Shown here piece by piece: positions 51,838 through 60,122 of a DNA stretch of 64,000 nt. How positions within the stretch are numbered: position 1 is the first letter of the stretch; the number at the start of each line of letters is the position of its first letter. Where the stretch lies: assembly GCA_963844565.1 (NCBI GenBank), contig CAWJON010000001.1, forward strand, positions 248,001 through 312,000, written 5' to 3'. Made by a program: the position numbers and the translations under genes. This DNA is from JAFEDN01 sp963844565 (GTDB lineage Bacteria; Pseudomonadota; Gammaproteobacteria; Coxiellales; Coxiellaceae). The notes beneath the pieces were generated by a model. It was not told the origin of the DNA. It did no database searches and saw only the letters and a list, made by a program, of their open reading frames with translations.

Positions 51838-53517
51838 ATGCCCCACCTTTCAAAGTTAAACCTCCGCAGCAAGGAACGCTCGGAGAACAGAGACCAATTA
51901 TCGATCTGGCTGAAATCAATAACCGCGAGAAGATATGACACCCTTATAATAATAGCCCTGTGGGGGATTTTAATCTGTGTTAATGGTCTAATTCGTCCGC
52001 TCCAGCCTTCAAATGAACTACATCATGCTTCTATTGCCTGGGAGATGTTCCAACATCGACATTTTTTAGTACCCGTCCAATCCGGGCTACCTTACGCAGA
52101 AAAAACCCCCTTCTTATATTGGTTGATTCATATAGGTTGGATTGCTTTTGGCGTCAGTACTTGGTGGATTAGATTATTACCCCAATTATTTATTTTAGGC
52201 AGCCTCTTAGTGACACGTGCTTTAGCTAAATTACTGTGGCCAGAACATCGCGATTTAGCGCTCATTGCCCCGCTCATTGTTTTGGGTGACTTCGTCTGGG
52301 CGTTGCAAAACTATATCACTTGGTTTGATATGTTAATTATCTTTTTTATCATTTCCAGCTTGTACTGCCTTTTCAGAGCAATTCTCCATCCTAACAAAAA
52401 AAATTGGTTCTACTGGGGTTTAGTAACAGGACTAGGTCTTTTAGCTAAGGGACCTGTTATTTTTATATTTGTACTACCTCCTGCTTTTTTAGCGTATTTT
52501 TGGGGCGGAAGTCGCGATAATTGGAAGGGGATTTACCGTTCAATATTTTTCGCCCTCGCTTTAATCATCCTGATATTTTTATGCTGGGCTGTACCCGCTT
52601 GTTTGACCGGCGGAGGTCAATACACCCATGATTTATTCTTAAAACAATCAGTTGAAAGAATGACGGGTCGCCACGGGATGGATCGTGTTTGGTATTTTTA
52701 TTTGATGGGGCTGCCATTGCTTTTAGCGCCTTGGTTTCTTTGGTTTAGACCTTGGAAAAACTTATTTTCTTATTTTCATCAGGAAAAAACGCAAACAGAC
52801 GTTTTTAATTTTATTTTTTTAGGCGCGGCAATAGTCCCATCTTTTATGATTCTATCTTTTTTCGGGTCTAAATCTTTCAGTTACCTTTTTCCCGCAATAC
52901 CTCTTGTAGCGCTCTTAATCGGTTTTTTATTGGTTAATCGGAAACCAACAAATCATTCTTGGGATAATATTTTTTTCGCTCTTTTTTATTTACTTTTAGG
53001 TAGCTTATATTTTATCGTTCCACATTTCATAAGTATTAAACTAAAAACCCATTATTTTTGGATTGATGAGCTATCACCTTGGTGGGGAAGCGTACTTCTT
53101 GCTTTGGGTGTTTTTTGGCTATGGTGGCAAGAGAAAAACTTAACTCGTTTGGTATTAGCAGTGGCTATTAGTAGTATAATTTTTTGCACGGTTTTGCAAA
53201 TCAGTATTTTTAGAATTGTGGCCCAACATAATGATTGGCGGAATTTATCAGCTAAAATTGCTGCGCTTCAAGAAGAGAATATTCAGGTTGCTTTTCCAAA
53301 TAATGATCATGCCCCGGAAGAACTTTTTGAGTTTTTTGGCCGTCTAAAAAATCCGATTGTCATTCCTCGCTCTGAAGCGCAAAATTGGATAAAGGCTCAT
53401 CCCAATGGCTGGCTGGTGATCAAAGATTCTGAAGTTTCTCCTGCACAATATGATTTGTATCCAGCCAAAATATTTGACAATAAAGCGGCCGCGTCATTCG
53501 TTGAAAATGGTGAGTAA
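51838..53517 (+). CDS. GT83/ArnT-like membrane glycosyltransferase
   Basis: 559 residues with about 11-12 membrane helices. The GT-C fold signatures of ArnT/PMT_2 proteins are visible after helix 1: SNELHHASIAWEMFQHRHFLVPVQSGLPYAEKTPFLYWL, where the family has DE..Y....EM....FLVP..NG..Y..KPPL.YW. The usual acidic pair DE is N59-E60 here, and KPP is KTP. GLGLLAKGP (helix 5-6 loop) is also typical. The enzyme would transfer a sugar from undecaprenyl phosphate to lipid A or core LPS on the periplasmic face. The acceptor is suggested by the adjacent Kdo hydroxylase gene. The donor sugar is unknown. Confidence 0.85.
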   Translation: MPHLSKLNLRSKERSENRDQLSIWLKSITARRYDTLIIIALWGILICVNGLIRPLQPSNELHHASIAWEMFQHRHFLVPVQSGLPYAEKTPFLYWLIHIGWIAFGVSTWWIRLLPQLFILGSLLVTRALAKLLWPEHRDLALIAPLIVLGDFVWALQNYITWFDMLIIFFIISSLYCLFRAILHPNKKNWFYWGLVTGLGLLAKGPVIFIFVLPPAFLAYFWGGSRDNWKGIYRSIFFALALIILIFLCWAVPACLTGGGQYTHDLFLKQSVERMTGRHGMDRVWYFYLMGLPLLLAPWFLWFRPWKNLFSYFHQEKTQTDVFNFIFLGAAIVPSFMILSFFGSKSFSYLFPAIPLVALLIGFLLVNRKPTNHSWDNIFFALFYLLLGSLYFIVPHFISIKLKTHYFWIDELSPWWGSVLLALGVFWLWWQEKNLTRLVLAVAISSIIFCTVLQISIFRIVAQHNDWRNLSAKIAALQEENIQVAFPNNDHAPEELFEFFGRLKNPIVIPRSEAQNWIKAHPNGWLVIKDSEVSPAQYDLYPAKIFDNKAAASFVENGE

Positions 53518-53536
53518 CCAATTATTGGAGATTTTT

Positions 53537-54439
53537 ATGGAACCTATTTTGTTTCAATTAGAGAATGATCTTTTTTTTACCGGAAATTTGCGCTCTTGGG
53601 AACCTAAGTTAACAGCAACAGAAGCCAAAGCCGCCACGGAAGCCTTAGAGCTCGGCCAGATCATCTACTTTCCTAATCTGAGTTTTGAGTTAACTACTGC
53701 TGAAAAAAAACTACTTGAAGCTCACCTTATTCCAAGAGGTCAGAAAAATATTAGTTATGACGCAAAAGCGAAAAAAATTAGCGGACTTGAAAATCAGCAT
53801 TATCAAGACACCATTGTCGAGATGATGCATCGCTACCATGATTATAGCTGCCAATTACTCAATGCCCTTTGCCCAAATTATGAATCCAAACGATATAGCG
53901 GGCGCACCAGTTATCGACCCGTGGAGATTAAGGGAAGAAAATCTTCCTATCGAAAAGATGATACTCGATTACATGTGGATGCCTTTCCATCAACACCGGT
54001 GAATAATTTGCGTATTTTAAGGGTTTTTTCCAATATCAATCCCCATGGACAAGCTCGTTTTTGGAATCTAGGCGAACCCTTTCAAAACGTTATGCAACGG
54101 TTTTTACCCAACGTCAGAGCGCCAATGCCTTTTGAGGCTGAAATCCTATTTCGTTTAAAAATAACCAAGAAAAAACGCCAGCCTTATGACCATTACATGT
54201 TAAAAGTACATAATTCGATGAAAAAGGATATGAATTATCAAAAAAATATATCAGCAACCGCCATGAAATTCCCCCCCGGAAGCACTTGGGTTGTTTATAC
54301 CGATTTAGTCTCACATGCAGCTTTAGAAGGGAAATTTGTTTTGGAGCAAACATATTATCCGCCAGTAGAAAAAATGCAAAATCCTACGCTCTCTCCTCAA
54401 ATGCAAATGCTGAAATGCTTCAAGTCAGTTCATCCTTAG
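53537..54439 (+). CDS. kdoO: Kdo hydroxylase (Fe(II)/2-oxoglutarate dioxygenase)
   Basis: 300 residues from the ATG at 53537 (TTGGAG 6 bases upstream). The sequence matches the KdoO family: NLRILRVFSNINPHGQARFWNLGEPF, FPPGSTWVVYTDLVSHAALEGKFVLEQT. The facial triad of 2-oxoglutarate dioxygenases is readable as H146-x-D148 (RLHVDAFPS) and H260 (VSHAAL). KdoO converts Kdo to Ko in the LPS inner core, a modification known from Burkholderia and Yersinia. It lies 19 bases after the glycosyltransferase gene. Its end overlaps the convergent MFS gene by 20 bases. Confidence 0.88.
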   Translation: MEPILFQLENDLFFTGNLRSWEPKLTATEAKAATEALELGQIIYFPNLSFELTTAEKKLLEAHLIPRGQKNISYDAKAKKISGLENQHYQDTIVEMMHRYHDYSCQLLNALCPNYESKRYSGRTSYRPVEIKGRKSSYRKDDTRLHVDAFPSTPVNNLRILRVFSNINPHGQARFWNLGEPFQNVMQRFLPNVRAPMPFEAEILFRLKITKKKRQPYDHYMLKVHNSMKKDMNYQKNISATAMKFPPGSTWVVYTDLVSHAALEGKFVLEQTYYPPVEKMQNPTLSPQMQMLKCFKSVHP

Positions 54440-55688
54440 AAGTTTCTTGGATTAACAATACTGCTAAACCCGAAATTAATGCGCACGCGATCAAATAAAA
54501 AGATGGGGCGAAATGATTGCCCGTGCTTGAGACTAATGCCAGCGCAATAACTGGTGCAGTCCCACCAAAAACCGCTTGGCTAATATTATAGCCTAAGGAC
54601 ATACCCGTATTTCGAACTTTAACATGAAACAATTCCGCTAAAACGGTGGGGATAGATGCAGTGATTGGCGCTAAGGCAAACACAAACAATAGCTCACCTA
54701 AAAGAGCGAGCGGTGCGCGTCCTTGATTCAGCAGCCAAAAAATAGGATAGCTGAATACCACGAACCCAATAATTCCACTGAATAGTACAGGTTTTCTCCC
54801 CACGCTGTCGGAGACCATTCCGGCCAAAGGAAGAAGGAGTGTAAGGATAAATAAACAAATAAAGTTAATCGACATCACTTGACCTGCAGGCATATCGACA
54901 ATTTTAATCAAAAAAGTATTAAAATATGCGATGAGGAACCAGTTGCCCGCCGCCGAAATAGCTGTTAATAAAATTGCTAGCCAAATAAATTTTTTTTTCA
55001 CGACACTCATAAAATGTGGGATCAAACCGGTTTTTTGGGTGCTTTGATCCTCTTTGACTTGTTGAAATAAAGTGGTTTCCGATGATCGAATGCGGAAAAT
55101 CAATCCAACCAATCCCAACACCCCGCCCAACAAAAAAGGCAACCGCCATCCCCATGAAGTTAACTGCGAATGTGACATCAAATTATTTAAAATCATCGAT
55201 AATGCGGCGCTGGTGGTGATTCCTAAAAAGGCGCTGCACATGGCTAAGCTTCCGACAAAGCCGCGATTTCTAAAACGTGCATGCTCTACCAAAAAAGCGG
55301 AAGCGCTAGTCAATTCCCCGCTAACGGCAAGTCCTTGCAAGAGGCGTAATATAGTCAGCAACAGCGGAGCGATAAAGCCAATTTTGAGATACCCTGGTAA
55401 GAAAGCTAACAAAAGGGTAGGAAAAGACATGCATAAGATTGAAAGAATGAGCGCCTTGCGACGACCAACACGATCACCCAAATACCCAAATATTAACCCC
55501 CCAATAGGTCTTATCAAGAAACCTAAAGCAAATACTGAAAAGGTAATTAATAAGGCAACTGCTGGGTCATGCGTAGGAAAAAACACCTCAGCGAATACGG
55601 GAGCAAAAAAAGCATACGTTGTAAAATCGTACCACTCTAACGCGTTGCCAATTATGCCAGCGAAATACGTTTGTTTAGTGCTACTCAT
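54420..55688 (-). CDS. MHS-family MFS transporter (ProP-like)
   Basis: 422 residues with 12 membrane helices. The metabolite:H+ symporter signatures are present: GNALEWYDFTTYAFFAPVFAEVFFP in helix 1 and GYLGDRVGRRKALILSI after helix 2, plus RLLQGLAVSGE in helix 4. Relatives carry proline/betaine, citrate or alpha-ketoglutarate. It is slightly shorter than ProP and lacks its C-terminal coiled coil, so an osmosensory role is unlikely. The substrate cannot be read from sequence. It is convergent with kdoO. Confidence 0.92.
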   Translation of the reverse strand: MSSTKQTYFAGIIGNALEWYDFTTYAFFAPVFAEVFFPTHDPAVALLITFSVFALGFLIRPIGGLIFGYLGDRVGRRKALILSILCMSFPTLLLAFLPGYLKIGFIAPLLLTILRLLQGLAVSGELTSASAFLVEHARFRNRGFVGSLAMCSAFLGITTSAALSMILNNLMSHSQLTSWGWRLPFLLGGVLGLVGLIFRIRSSETTLFQQVKEDQSTQKTGLIPHFMSVVKKKFIWLAILLTAISAAGNWFLIAYFNTFLIKIVDMPAGQVMSINFICLFILTLLLPLAGMVSDSVGRKPVLFSGIIGFVVFSYPIFWLLNQGRAPLALLGELLFVFALAPITASIPTVLAELFHVKVRNTGMSLGYNISQAVFGGTAPVIALALVSSTGNHFAPSFYLIACALISGLAVLLIQETSKDELT

Positions 55689-56168
55689 TTAATAACTTTT
55701 ATTTGTTGAAAATAGCATTTTGTCGAATTTATTACCAAAGGTCAATTAGACAGACATCTTTGAGCCTATGGCCGCTCTGGAAAGCCTTGTCCTCACTGCC
55801 ATATTGTGTAGGGAAACATGTGCGGCTACAGAACCATTGGAAATTTTATTGATGGTAAAATAGAAACGAGGAGGATGGAAATCATTTTTTAATTTTTGGA
55901 ATATCGTCAAACACTGATCTTTTTGATCGAAAAATATTGCTGAGATAAAGTGGACGTAGCAGTTAGCTGATTTCGGCGCATTCGCCAGCGAACTTTGCAT
56001 CGGGTGGCAGGTGGTTCGTTTTTCACGCGCAGCGCAGCGAGCATGAAAAACGAACCACCTGCCAGGACCCGATAAATCAAAACCTGCGAGCAGGCGGATG
56101 TCGCCGAAATCAGCGGAATTTGTATTAGACCGCTTAGTTTAGATAAAATTGTGAATTTTATTCTGGAG
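55689..56168. other. 480-base gap containing foldback copy 4
   Basis: No gene is seen. The right half holds the family A foldback (55966-56114). The left half is plain; minus-strand open frames of 84-114 codons across it are explained by the repeat and the 3' end of the neighbouring gene. Confidence 0.65.
55966..56114. repeat. Foldback repeat family A, copy 4 (short variant)
   Basis: 149 bases. The outer stem is GCTGATTTCGGCG (55966-55978) with CGCCGAAATCAGC (56102-56114). The inner perfect 20-bp stem is 56006-56025 with 56044-56063, closed by an 18-base loop. It shares GCATTCGCCAGCGAACTTTG and GCGAGCAGGCGGATGTCGC with the longer copies, but both stems have different sequences and remain complementary. 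Confidence 0.88.
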
Positions 56169-57023
56169 TTACTTAACACAGATGGCATGCGGCGCAGGAT
56201 TAATTTGCCTCCCCTTTCTTTGCATATTAATCTTAATAAATTCTGCACCAATAAAAATTACTTGCCCAAAATAAAATAACCAAAATAAAATAACCACAAA
56301 AGAACTTGCGGCCCCATATTTCGATGTTAAATGAAGATGATCTAATCCCCATGCCAACAAGAATTTTCCTAAAATGTAAAACAAGGCAGAAAAAAAGGCT
56401 CCTGTAAGAATATCTTTTGTTTCTAGCGTTACATCCGGTAGAAACTTAAACAACAGTAGAAATAATAAGGTAATTAAAGCCAGTGAAAATAAAAAGTTGA
56501 ATATTTGGAACAAAAGCGCCATATGAATTATTGGTTGAAATAATTTTAAAAAAAGACTTAAGCCAATAGAAATTAGCAACAGTAATCCCATGACTACCAC
56601 CAAAATAAAAGATAACAACCTTCTTTTAAGAACAACCCGAATTTGTACTGGTTGGGGCTTTACACACCAGATGGTATTCAAACTTTCTAATAGCTGACCA
56701 AAAAAACCTGATGCACCTAAGATCAAGGCAATTACCGCAATAATTCCTGTTAGGGTATCAAATCGAGTGGCATTTAATCCCGCTATCATTGCATTTAACT
56801 GCTCAGTACTTTGTTCTCCAATTAAATGGGTCATCTGTTGTAACAATTGTTTTTCGGCCGTATGTTTACCGAAAAAAATACTGGCCACCATAGTACACAA
56901 GATTAACACCGGCCCCAGAGAAAATGCGGCAAAAAACGCTAGGGCGGCTGATAAAGTAGTGACTTTATCTTCCATCCAAGAATTTAATACGTCTTTCCAA
57001 AAATTCAAACCGTACATTTTCAT
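56169..57023 (-). CDS. YihY/BrkB family membrane protein
   Basis: 284 residues with six predicted membrane helices (UPF0761). The N-terminal KDVLNSWMEDKVTTLSAALAFFAAFSLGPVLIL is the family signature, as is GASGFFGQLLESLNTIW and KFLLAWGLDHLHLTSKYGAASSFVVILFWLFYFGQVIFIGAEF. Formerly called RNase BN in error; the role is uncertain, perhaps lipid or solute transport. The start overlaps the rsmG stop by 4 bases. Confidence 0.9.
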   Translation of the reverse strand: MKMYGLNFWKDVLNSWMEDKVTTLSAALAFFAAFSLGPVLILCTMVASIFFGKHTAEKQLLQQMTHLIGEQSTEQLNAMIAGLNATRFDTLTGIIAVIALILGASGFFGQLLESLNTIWCVKPQPVQIRVVLKRRLLSFILVVVMGLLLLISIGLSLFLKLFQPIIHMALLFQIFNFLFSLALITLLFLLLFKFLPDVTLETKDILTGAFFSALFYILGKFLLAWGLDHLHLTSKYGAASSFVVILFWLFYFGQVIFIGAEFIKINMQRKGRQINPAPHAICVK

Positions 57024-57631
57024 GATATTGGGGATTCTATTACATGTACGTAACGTTTGGCTATAACTCCTGGAATCTCAACGGGATGGCCAGTAACCGT
57101 CAACCCCATTCCCAATGTTTCTTCGGGGGAGCTCTCACTTTTCATAATTACCCAACGGCCTCCGGGTTTGATTAGGGCTTCCGTATTTTCAATAATCTTT
57201 GATACTGATCCTACCGCTCGCACAACGATGGAATCAAATTTTAATGGCGTTTGCCAGTGCTCCGCTCTTTGGTAGATAATTTCCACATTGTTTAAGTTAA
57301 ATTGAGCTTTCGCCTGGGTTAAAAAGCGAATTTTCTTGCCGTTGCTGTCCAGTAGGTACCACTGTTTTTGGGGAAAATAAATTGATAGAGGAATGCCAGG
57401 AAAGCCGGCGCCAGTGCCAAAATCTAGAACTTTTTCGCCGTGAATAAAAGGAGCCACGGTAAAGCTATCGAGTAAATGAAAATTAATCATTTCTGATAAA
57501 TTGGTAATTCCGGTTAGATTATAATGGTTATTCCACTTTTGCAGCATAGTCAGGAACTCGATCAATTTTTCTTGATCGACGGGATCTAAATTTATATTCA
57601 AGGCGGTTAACCCTGATTCTAATTGCTTCAT
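57020..57631 (-). CDS. rsmG: 16S rRNA (guanine527-N7)-methyltransferase
   Basis: 203 residues. The SAM-binding motif I is VLDFGTGAGFPGIPLSI; the N-terminus DQEKLIEFLTMLQKWNNHYNLTG is typical of RsmG/GidB. It methylates G527 in the 530 loop. In many bacteria rsmG sits between mnmG and parA near the origin; here it is separated from parA by almost 40 kb and mnmG is absent, which points to rearrangement of the origin region. Confidence 0.95.
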   Translation of the reverse strand: MKQLESGLTALNINLDPVDQEKLIEFLTMLQKWNNHYNLTGITNLSEMINFHLLDSFTVAPFIHGEKVLDFGTGAGFPGIPLSIYFPQKQWYLLDSNGKKIRFLTQAKAQFNLNNVEIIYQRAEHWQTPLKFDSIVVRAVGSVSKIIENTEALIKPGGRWVIMKSESSPEETLGMGLTVTGHPVEIPGVIAKRYVHVIESPIS

Positions 57632-57683
57632 AAGAAATTACTTAATTGTTAGAAATCGGAAATTAAAGTATAATTTATAGCAT

Positions 57684-58712
57684 ATGTCAAACCCAATTGA
57701 TTGGATTACAGAAAATACTTCCTTAAAGGCCCTTAATACCTTTGGAATTGACGCCAAAGCACGTTTTTTTGGCGAAATAACCTCTGTTAAGCAACTTCAA
57801 ATCCTCTTCTCCAGTCCCAACTGGCAGCAAATACCCAAACTCATTTTAGGCGAAGGCAGCAATATTCTTCTCACTCAAGATTTTCCTGGTTTGGTTCTAA
57901 GAATAAAAATAAGAGGAATTCGTCTAATTGAAGAAGATTCTAGCCATGTCTTCATTAGAGCCGGAGGGGGTGAAAACTGGCACAATTTTGTTATTTTCTG
58001 TCTGGAGAATAATTATGCGGGCGTGGAGAATCTTTCTTTAATTCCGGGGACCGTCGGCGCTGCGCCTCTACAAAACATAGGCGCTTATGGCGTTGAAGTT
58101 ACTGAATTGTTCGACCGGCTAACGGCAATCCGCATCCAAGATGGTGAAATAGTTGAATTTGACCACGCCGCTTGCGGTTTTGGTTATCGGGAAAGTGTGT
58201 TTAAAAATCAGTTAAAAAACCAATACATTATTGTATCCGTCACTTTTAAACTTCTAAAGAAACCTGTTTTTCGCATTGATTATGGAGATCTGCGAAAAAC
58301 TCTCGACAACATGCAAATTGAAACGATGGATATCAATAGTATAAGTCAGGCTGTTATTAAATTACGTACTGAAAAATTACCTGATCCAAAAAAAATTGGT
58401 AATGCTGGAAGTTTTTTTAAAAATCCGGTTGTTTCTATTGATCATTTTCAAAGACTCCAAAATGATTTTCAGCATATTCCTCATTATCCTTCTGATTTCG
58501 GAGTTAAAATTCCAGCTGCCTGGTTAATAGAGCAGTGTCGTTGGAAAGGGCATCGCACGGGTGCTGTTGGCGTGCACGAAAAACATGCCTTAGTGTTGGT
58601 CAATTATGGTGGGGGAACTGGCAAAGAGATTCAGCAATTGGCAAAGGATATTCAACTCTCTGTTTTGGACAAATTCGATATTCAGCTTTTACCCGAAGTT
58701 AATATCGTTTAG
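57684..58712 (+). CDS. murB: UDP-N-acetylenolpyruvoylglucosamine reductase
   Basis: 342 residues. MurB uses FAD and NADPH to form UDP-MurNAc. FAD-binding parts are LILGEGSNILL and NLSLIPGTVGAAPLQNIGAYG; the catalytic Ser region is GNAGSFFKNPVV, with the late Glu in LLPEVNIV. The length and YRESVFKNQ segment fit the E. coli-like (type I) group. It is a single gene, divergent from rsmG and convergent with mnmE. Confidence 0.96.
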   Translation: MSNPIDWITENTSLKALNTFGIDAKARFFGEITSVKQLQILFSSPNWQQIPKLILGEGSNILLTQDFPGLVLRIKIRGIRLIEEDSSHVFIRAGGGENWHNFVIFCLENNYAGVENLSLIPGTVGAAPLQNIGAYGVEVTELFDRLTAIRIQDGEIVEFDHAACGFGYRESVFKNQLKNQYIIVSVTFKLLKKPVFRIDYGDLRKTLDNMQIETMDINSISQAVIKLRTEKLPDPKKIGNAGSFFKNPVVSIDHFQRLQNDFQHIPHYPSDFGVKIPAAWLIEQCRWKGHRTGAVGVHEKHALVLVNYGGGTGKEIQQLAKDIQLSVLDKFDIQLLPEVNIV

Positions 58713-58772
58713 ATGCTGAGACACAGCCTTTAATTTATATCCTACAACCTGCGGGCGTCAGCTCGGGGTATT

Positions 58773-60122
58773 TTATTTGCCGATACAGAAACTAGAAAAA
58801 ATTTTCCCCAGTAAGTCATCTGCGGTAAATTCGCCAGTTATTTCTGCTAGCGCTAATTGCGCTTCTTTTAAATCTTCTGCCACTAGTTCACTAGGTTGGC
58901 CAGAGATCAAGGTTTGAAGCCCATTTTTTAAGAATTCCAAAGCTTTCTCTATAGCTTGCAAATGACGACTTCTCGCCATAAAAATACTTTCCGCCGATGA
59001 GGAAATACCCAATAAATTTCGCAAATGATCTTTCAGAATATCCAATCCTTGATTAAATTTTGCAGAAATACAGATACAAGGATAACCAAGAAATTCTGTT
59101 TTTTCTGGAGATTGATTGGTTAAATCGATTTTATTTTTTACCACGATTACCGGGATTTTTGAATTTTTTATTGCGTCAATATTTAACTCTGGGTCTTTAT
59201 CAAGAATATCCAATATCCACAAAATAACGTCCGCCTGCTGGATTGCTTGATGCGTTCGACGGACACCTTCTTGCTCGATAATATCTACAGTTTCACGTAA
59301 ACCCGCCGTATCAAGAATTTGAATGGGTATACCATCGATATCGATTGATTCCTTTAAAGTATCGCGGGTAGTGCCTGCTATGTGAGTCACAATCGCCACA
59401 TCTTTCCCGGTTAGACTATTTAATAGGCTGGATTTCCCAGCATTAGGCTTACCGGCGATTACCATGTGGATCCCCTCGCGAAACAAAACCCCTTGTTTGG
59501 CATTTTTATAAAGGCTTTGTAAATTAAAAATCAGCGCTTCTAATTCCTTATTGATAACACTTTCACCTATAAAATCAATTTCGTCGGTGGGAAAATCTAT
59601 CGCTGCTTCAATGAAAGTTCGTAGTTGGATGATGTGGTCTACAATGGAATGGATTTGCCTTGAAAATTCGCCTTGAAGCGAACGAATAGCGCATCTTGCC
59701 GCAGCGGCAGAACTCGCATCAATTAGATCAGCCACAGCCTCGGCTTGAGCTAAATCCATTTTATTATTTAAAAAGGCACGCTCAGAAAATTCTCCAGGTC
59801 TAGCAAGGCGCGCGCCTAAATTTAAAACTTGTTCCAGTAATAAATCTGCAACAATCGGACCTCCATGCCCCTGTAACTCTAAAATATCTTCTCCGGTGAA
59901 AGATTGCGGCCCACGAAAAAAAAGCGCAATTCCTTCATCTATACAAAGGCCATCCTGTGCTAGAAAATTTGAAAAAATGGCTTTTCTTGGCGGAGGAACA
60001 GTACCAATTATTTTTTTGGTAATTTCTAAAGCCAGTGGCCCTGAAACACGAACAATAGCAATACCGCCACGACCTTTAGGAGTAGCAACAGCTGCAATCG
60101 TATCGCCACAGAGAGATAACAT
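58773..60122 (-). CDS. mnmE: tRNA modification GTPase MnmE (TrmE)
   Basis: 449 residues. N-terminal formyl-THF-binding domain (TIAAVATPKGRGGIAIVRVSGP), central helical domain with inserted G domain: G1 GKPNAGKSSLLN, G3 DTAGL, G4 NKID, and the functional C-terminal CIGK (FSSFCIGK). With MnmG it modifies wobble uridine 34. The start overlaps the yidC stop (TAATG). Confidence 0.97.
   Translation of the reverse strand: MLSLCGDTIAAVATPKGRGGIAIVRVSGPLALEITKKIIGTVPPPRKAIFSNFLAQDGLCIDEGIALFFRGPQSFTGEDILELQGHGGPIVADLLLEQVLNLGARLARPGEFSERAFLNNKMDLAQAEAVADLIDASSAAAARCAIRSLQGEFSRQIHSIVDHIIQLRTFIEAAIDFPTDEIDFIGESVINKELEALIFNLQSLYKNAKQGVLFREGIHMVIAGKPNAGKSSLLNSLTGKDVAIVTHIAGTTRDTLKESIDIDGIPIQILDTAGLRETVDIIEQEGVRRTHQAIQQADVILWILDILDKDPELNIDAIKNSKIPVIVVKNKIDLTNQSPEKTEFLGYPCICISAKFNQGLDILKDHLRNLLGISSSAESIFMARSRHLQAIEKALEFLKNGLQTLISGQPSELVAEDLKEAQLALAEITGEFTADDLLGKIFSSFCIGK

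Noticed and set aside
55072..55692. 206-codon frame antisense to the MFS transporter gene
   Set aside because: The minus-strand MHS transporter is unambiguous; the antisense frame is Lys/Pro/Asn-rich, as expected from the complement of membrane-helix codons.
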